Assembly: GCA_012034575.1 (NCBI GenBank)
Contig: JAAUPF010000055.1
Span: 1-36,424, forward strand
Reading direction: 5' to 3'
Length of the DNA stretch: 36,424 bases
Origin: Richelia sp. CSU_2_1
Lineage (GTDB): Bacteria > Cyanobacteriota > Cyanobacteriia > Cyanobacteriales > Microcoleaceae
Shown: positions 32,968 to 36,424 of the stretch, in pieces
Layout of the letters: every line of letters starts with the position of its first letter
Numbering within the stretch: the stretch's first letter is position 1
The notes under the pieces: model-generated
Databases searched by the model: none
Told to the model about the DNA's origin: nothing
The model's input: only the letters and a program-made list of their open reading frames with translations
Position numbers and translations under genes: made by a program

Positions 32968-35067
32968 ATGACTGCAACACTTACCGTTACCGAAAATCCC
33001 TTACTTACGGGCAAAGGACTGCCAACCTTTGATGCGATCGCACCGGAACACGTAGTTCCTGCCGTCACTCAACTGCTGGCAGAATTAGAAACAGAATTAG
33101 CTAACTTAGAAACCTCCGTTAAACCGACTTGGGATGGTTTAGTAGAACCCTTGCAGCTACTCGGAGAACGTTTGAATTGGACTTGGGGTATTGTCGGACA
33201 TTTAATGGGCGTCAAAAACAGTCCCGAATTGCGATCGGCCCACGAAACTGTACAGCCGCAAGTAGTACAATTTTATAACAAACTCAGCCAAAGTAAGCCG
33301 CTGTACGAAGCTTTTAAAGCATTGCGCGAAAGCGAAATTTGGGACGGTTTAGAACCAGCTCAAAAACGCATTGTAGAAGCATCCCTCCGAGATGCGCAAC
33401 TTTCCGGTATCGGTTTGGAAGGCGAGAAAAAAGAGCGCTTCAATGCCATTCAATTAGAATTAGCAGAACTTGCTACCAAATTTTCTAACCACGTTCTCGA
33501 CGCTACCAAAGCTTTCAGCCTCACCCTCACAAACCCAGAGCAAGTTGACGGTTTGCCACCAAGTTTGTTGAGTTTGGCAGCCCAAATTGCTCGCGCTGCT
33601 GGCGCAGAAAATGCAACTCCTGAAAACGGCCCTTGGCGGATTACTTTAGACTTTCCCAGTTACGGCCCTTTCATGCAGCACAGTACCCGCCGTGACTTGC
33701 GCGAAAAGTTGCACAAAGCTTTAATCTCTCGCGCTTCTAGCGGGGATTTGAACAACTGGCCTTTGCTCGATCGAATTTTAGCATTGCGTCAGGAAAAAGC
33801 TGTTTTGTTGGGCTTTGAAAGCTACGCTGAATTGAGTTTGGCAAGCAAAATGGCTCCTAACGTTGCAGCAGTGGAAAGTTTGTTAGAAGAATTGCGCCAA
33901 GCCAGTTACGATGCTGCTGTCAAAGACTTAGCAGACTTGAAAGAATTTGCAGCAGCAAAAGGCGCACCGGAAGCTGCTGAATTGATGCAATGGGATGTCG
34001 GTTTTTGGTCGGAAAGACGGCGGGAAGAACTGTTTGCTTTCAGTGCCGAAGAATTGCGCCCTTATTTTGCTTTGCCGCAGGTGTTAGAAGGATTGTTTGG
34101 ATTAGTAAATCGATTGTTTGGCGTGAAAGTAAAAGCTGCTGACGGTCAAGCTCCAATCTGGCACAAAGATGTGCGATATTTCCAAATAGATGATGAAGCC
34201 GGAAATACGATCGCCTATTTCTATTTAGACGCTTACAGTCGCCCGGAAGAAAAGCGCGGCGGTGCTTGGATGAACGAGTGCGTAGTGCGCGCTAAATTCG
34301 TGGAAGCGGGAACGACTTCAACGCGCTTACCGGTGGCATATTTAGTGTGCAATCAAACTCCGCCAGTTGATGGCAAACCGAGTTTAATGACTTTTGCAGA
34401 TGTCGAAACTTTGTTTCATGAATTCGGTCACGGTTTGCAGCATATGCTAACAACTGTAGACTATCCGGGAGCTTCCGGCATCAATAATGTGGAGTGGGAT
34501 GCGGTGGAATTGCCCAGTCAATTTATGGAAAATTGGTGTTACGATCGCGCTACATTATTCGGGATGGCAAAGCATTACGAAACTGGGGAAACTTTGCCGG
34601 AACACTATTACCAAAAACTGCTAGCAGCGCGTCACTACATGAGCGGCAGCGCCACGCTCAGACAGGTACATTTTAGCACGATCGACATTGAATTGCACCA
34701 CCGCTATCGATCGGGAGGTAGCGAAACTGTAGTCGATGTTCGCAATCGAATTGCCAAAACTACAACTGTTTTGCCGCCCTTGAAAGAAGACGCATTTTTG
34801 TGCGCTTTCGGACATATTTTTGCGGGCGGTTACGCGGCGGGTTATTACAGTTATAAATGGGCGGAAGTGCTCAGCGCTGATGCTTTTGCGGCCTTTGAAG
34901 AAGCGGGTTTGGAAGATGAAAGCGCGATCGCTTCTACGGGCAAGCGTTTTCGAGATACAGTGTTAGGATTGGGCGGCAGTTTGCACCCGATGGAGGTTTT
35001 TAAAACTTTCCGAGGACGGGAACCGAGCACTAAGGCTTTATTGCGTCACAGCGGTTTAGCTGCTTAA
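32968..35067 (+). CDS. M3 family oligopeptidase (oligopeptidase A type)
   Basis: 699-aa zinc metallopeptidase of the thimet-oligopeptidase family. The zinc site HEFGH is at residues 484-488 (FHEFGHGLQH), with the third ligand Glu in the following EWDAVELPSQFMENW helix. The N-terminal half is the helical cap (PTFDAIAPEHVVPAVTQLLA). The C-terminal GHIFAGGYAAGYYSYKWAEVLSADAF and GREPSTKALLRHSGL are conserved. It degrades short peptides in the cytoplasm, including cleaved signal peptides in the E. coli PrlC model. Length and frame are intact. Confidence 0.95.
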   Translation: MTATLTVTENPLLTGKGLPTFDAIAPEHVVPAVTQLLAELETELANLETSVKPTWDGLVEPLQLLGERLNWTWGIVGHLMGVKNSPELRSAHETVQPQVVQFYNKLSQSKPLYEAFKALRESEIWDGLEPAQKRIVEASLRDAQLSGIGLEGEKKERFNAIQLELAELATKFSNHVLDATKAFSLTLTNPEQVDGLPPSLLSLAAQIARAAGAENATPENGPWRITLDFPSYGPFMQHSTRRDLREKLHKALISRASSGDLNNWPLLDRILALRQEKAVLLGFESYAELSLASKMAPNVAAVESLLEELRQASYDAAVKDLADLKEFAAAKGAPEAAELMQWDVGFWSERRREELFAFSAEELRPYFALPQVLEGLFGLVNRLFGVKVKAADGQAPIWHKDVRYFQIDDEAGNTIAYFYLDAYSRPEEKRGGAWMNECVVRAKFVEAGTTSTRLPVAYLVCNQTPPVDGKPSLMTFADVETLFHEFGHGLQHMLTTVDYPGASGINNVEWDAVELPSQFMENWCYDRATLFGMAKHYETGETLPEHYYQKLLAARHYMSGSATLRQVHFSTIDIELHHRYRSGGSETVVDVRNRIAKTTTVLPPLKEDAFLCAFGHIFAGGYAAGYYSYKWAEVLSADAFAAFEEAGLEDESAIASTGKRFRDTVLGLGGSLHPMEVFKTFRGREPSTKALLRHSGLAA

Positions 35068-35109
35068 CAACAATAGGATTCAGCTAATATCAATTTAATG
35101 TGAAGTTGC

Positions 35110-35338
35110 ACAGATCTCGATCCCCCTAAATCCGCGCCACTTGCTTCATTTGGGGGGACCCCAAGATCGCAGTGGCTTCCCTCCCGGGGGACTTAAAGAG
35201 CGATTCCGGTCCCCCCCTTCTGTAGGGGTGGTGCCCCCGTGCCCACCCTGGCTAGGGGGGATCGAATTCTATGCAACCTCATAAAAAATTGGTATAACAC
35301 TTTTGACCAAAGTTCCCCTTAAAAAAAAGGGGGACTTT
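35110..35338. repeat. cluster of C/G-rich repeats after the oligopeptidase
   Basis: Contains tccccctaaatccgcgcc, a ggtcccccccttctgtaggg block followed by tggtgcccccgtgcccaccc (the inverse of the element in purL), and finally agttccccttaaaaaaaagg ggga. It lies between convergent genes and ends at the nucleoside hydrolase stop. No gene. Confidence 0.8.
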
Positions 35339-35342
35339 CGAC

Positions 35343-36281
35343 CTATCGCGCCCATTGCTGCAATATATAATTGTAAAACTTCTCAGTATCTACTCGATCC
35401 ATTGCTTGAATTTTCCGCCCTCCAGCTTGAACTTTAGTCCGCCCTTGACTCAAACCTTCCGTAACAATTTCAGTTTCCCATTCTCGCAGTTGGTAAAACT
35501 CAGGATGCGCCAAATAAGCCGTTGCTAAAATATCCCAAAAATAGTAATCTTGTGATATTGCCAGCGCGTAACACTGGCCGGCTAAGTCGGAAATTGGATA
35601 GCGGCGCTGTTTTGCTAAAAGATTGGAAAATTCCACAGTTAGCGGTACATTATTGGTAATATCTAGAGGACACATAACAACGGGAATTTGAGTTTGCCAA
35701 ACGCGATCGATCGCGATCGGGTCCCAATAAGCATTCCATTCCGCTGACATATCTTGTCCGGGTTCCATATCTTTGCTAACATTACCGGGAACGTTTAATG
35801 CACCTCCCATCCACACTATTTCTTGAATTTTAGTTTCAATTTCCGGCGCGATATCTAAAGCTTGAGCTACTGTTGTTAAAGGCCCCGTTACCATTAATGA
35901 GATCGGTTCCGGTGCATCCTGCAAAACTCGAACCATAAAATTTTGTCCGGGTTCCGAAATTAATGGCGCATCAATTGTCGTTTTTTCGTTTAGAATGGGA
36001 AGTCGATCGACCGCAAAGGAATCCCGCCGAAACAACACCGGAAAAGGGTTGAGTCCCCTCACGGTACTCGCCGCCACCGGAACATCTGAACGCCCCATTA
36101 AATCTAGAATTTTGCGCGTTGCACTCACCGCCGGCTGAATGTAGCAGTCCGCAGGAGTTACAATTACTCCCAGGGTTTCGACTTCCTCCATTGTCATCAA
36201 CAATACGACTGAAAGATAATCGTCAACCGCACCGTCATGATCCATCAGTACAAGTTTTTTAGACGCAAGTTTTTTAGACAT
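35343..36281 (-). CDS. nucleoside hydrolase (IU-NH family)
   Basis: 312-aa nucleoside hydrolase that splits the N-glycosidic bond of nucleosides for base salvage. The calcium-binding signature D-x-D-x3-D-D is DHDGAVDD near residues 14-21. Other blocks are MVTGPLTTVAQAL, VWMGGALNVPGN, and AEWNAYWDPIAIDRV holding Asn/Asp ligands. The late YFWDILATAYL has Trp-Asp where inosine-uridine enzymes have His-Asp, as in the group lacking the catalytic His, so the substrate range may differ. Length normal. Heptamer repeats begin about 45 bp upstream. Confidence 0.92.
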   Translation of the reverse strand: MSKKLASKKLVLMDHDGAVDDYLSVVLLMTMEEVETLGVIVTPADCYIQPAVSATRKILDLMGRSDVPVAASTVRGLNPFPVLFRRDSFAVDRLPILNEKTTIDAPLISEPGQNFMVRVLQDAPEPISLMVTGPLTTVAQALDIAPEIETKIQEIVWMGGALNVPGNVSKDMEPGQDMSAEWNAYWDPIAIDRVWQTQIPVVMCPLDITNNVPLTVEFSNLLAKQRRYPISDLAGQCYALAISQDYYFWDILATAYLAHPEFYQLREWETEIVTEGLSQGRTKVQAGGRKIQAMDRVDTEKFYNYILQQWAR

Positions 36282-36328
36282 TTCGATCGCCCCGACATAA
36301 TTTCTATAAAATACAATATATCTTTTTG

Positions 36329-36424
36329 GGTAATGGGTAATGGGTAATGGGGTAATGGGTAATGGGTAATGGGTAATGGGTAATGGGTAATGGGTAATGG
36401 GGTAATGGGTAATGGGGTAATGGG
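36329..36424. repeat. GGGTAAT heptamer array at the window edge
   Basis: At least 12 units of gggtaat, several with an extra G (ggggtaat), running to the end of the window and perhaps beyond. The longest array in the window. Confidence 0.9.

Overview
The window comes from a filamentous cyanobacterium, most likely of the Oscillatoria/Microcoleus/Phormidium type. Evidence for this: an intact psbM gene (photosystem II subunit M), a tocopherol cyclase, a cyanobacteria-type DUF512 radical-SAM protein, very frequent HIP1 motifs (GCGATCGC and the core CGATCG), and many heptameric tandem repeats (GTTGACA, GGTAATT, GGGTAAT) typical of these genomes. No rRNA, tRNA, CRISPR array, prophage or complete insertion sequence was seen. 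It reads as a repeat-rich chromosomal region.

Layout. 0.2-5 kb (minus strand): an Rpn-type nuclease, purL split into two frames by a repeat insertion, and a Uma2-family nuclease. 5-11 kb: a DUF3352 protein, a pair of tiny ORFs, penicillin-binding protein 2 with a previously hidden 53-aa membrane ORF upstream, and cysE. 11-14 kb: a PPOX-type flavoprotein, tocopherol cyclase and a cupredoxin. 14-19 kb is a decaying accessory stretch: a truncated DUF4347 gene, a LysE exporter, an SRPBCC remnant, a ParE-type toxin-antitoxin pair, a DUF2314 protein, a frameshifted tautomerase, a frameshifted ZIP transporter, a TPR protein and a possible methyltransferase remnant. 19-25 kb: DUF512 radical-SAM protein, TolC-like outer-membrane protein, [2Fe-2S] protein plus psbM, universal stress protein and thioesterase. 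25-28.4 kb: EamA transporter, a frameshifted Ddl-like ATP-grasp ligase and a secreted helical protein. 28.6-31.7 kb looks like a metal-homeostasis cluster: an ABC-3 type permease, a WD40 protein and a CobW GTPase with a Zur-like operator. 31.9-36.3 kb: a 107-aa protein paired with a retropepsin-like protease, an M3 oligopeptidase and a nucleoside hydrolase.

The most distinctive theme is how the repeats interact with genes. A C-rich palindromic repeat has entered purL (with a frame change) and the DUF512 gene (in frame). A second palindromic family has truncated a DUF4347 gene and includes a nested copy. Heptamer arrays supply the last codons and stop of several genes and the first codons of another. 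Separately, three genes (tautomerase, ZIP, Ddl-like ligase) are each broken by one missing base in a run of four A/T. This is either real decay or a systematic homopolymer error in the assembly, and it should be settled before any of them is called a pseudogene.
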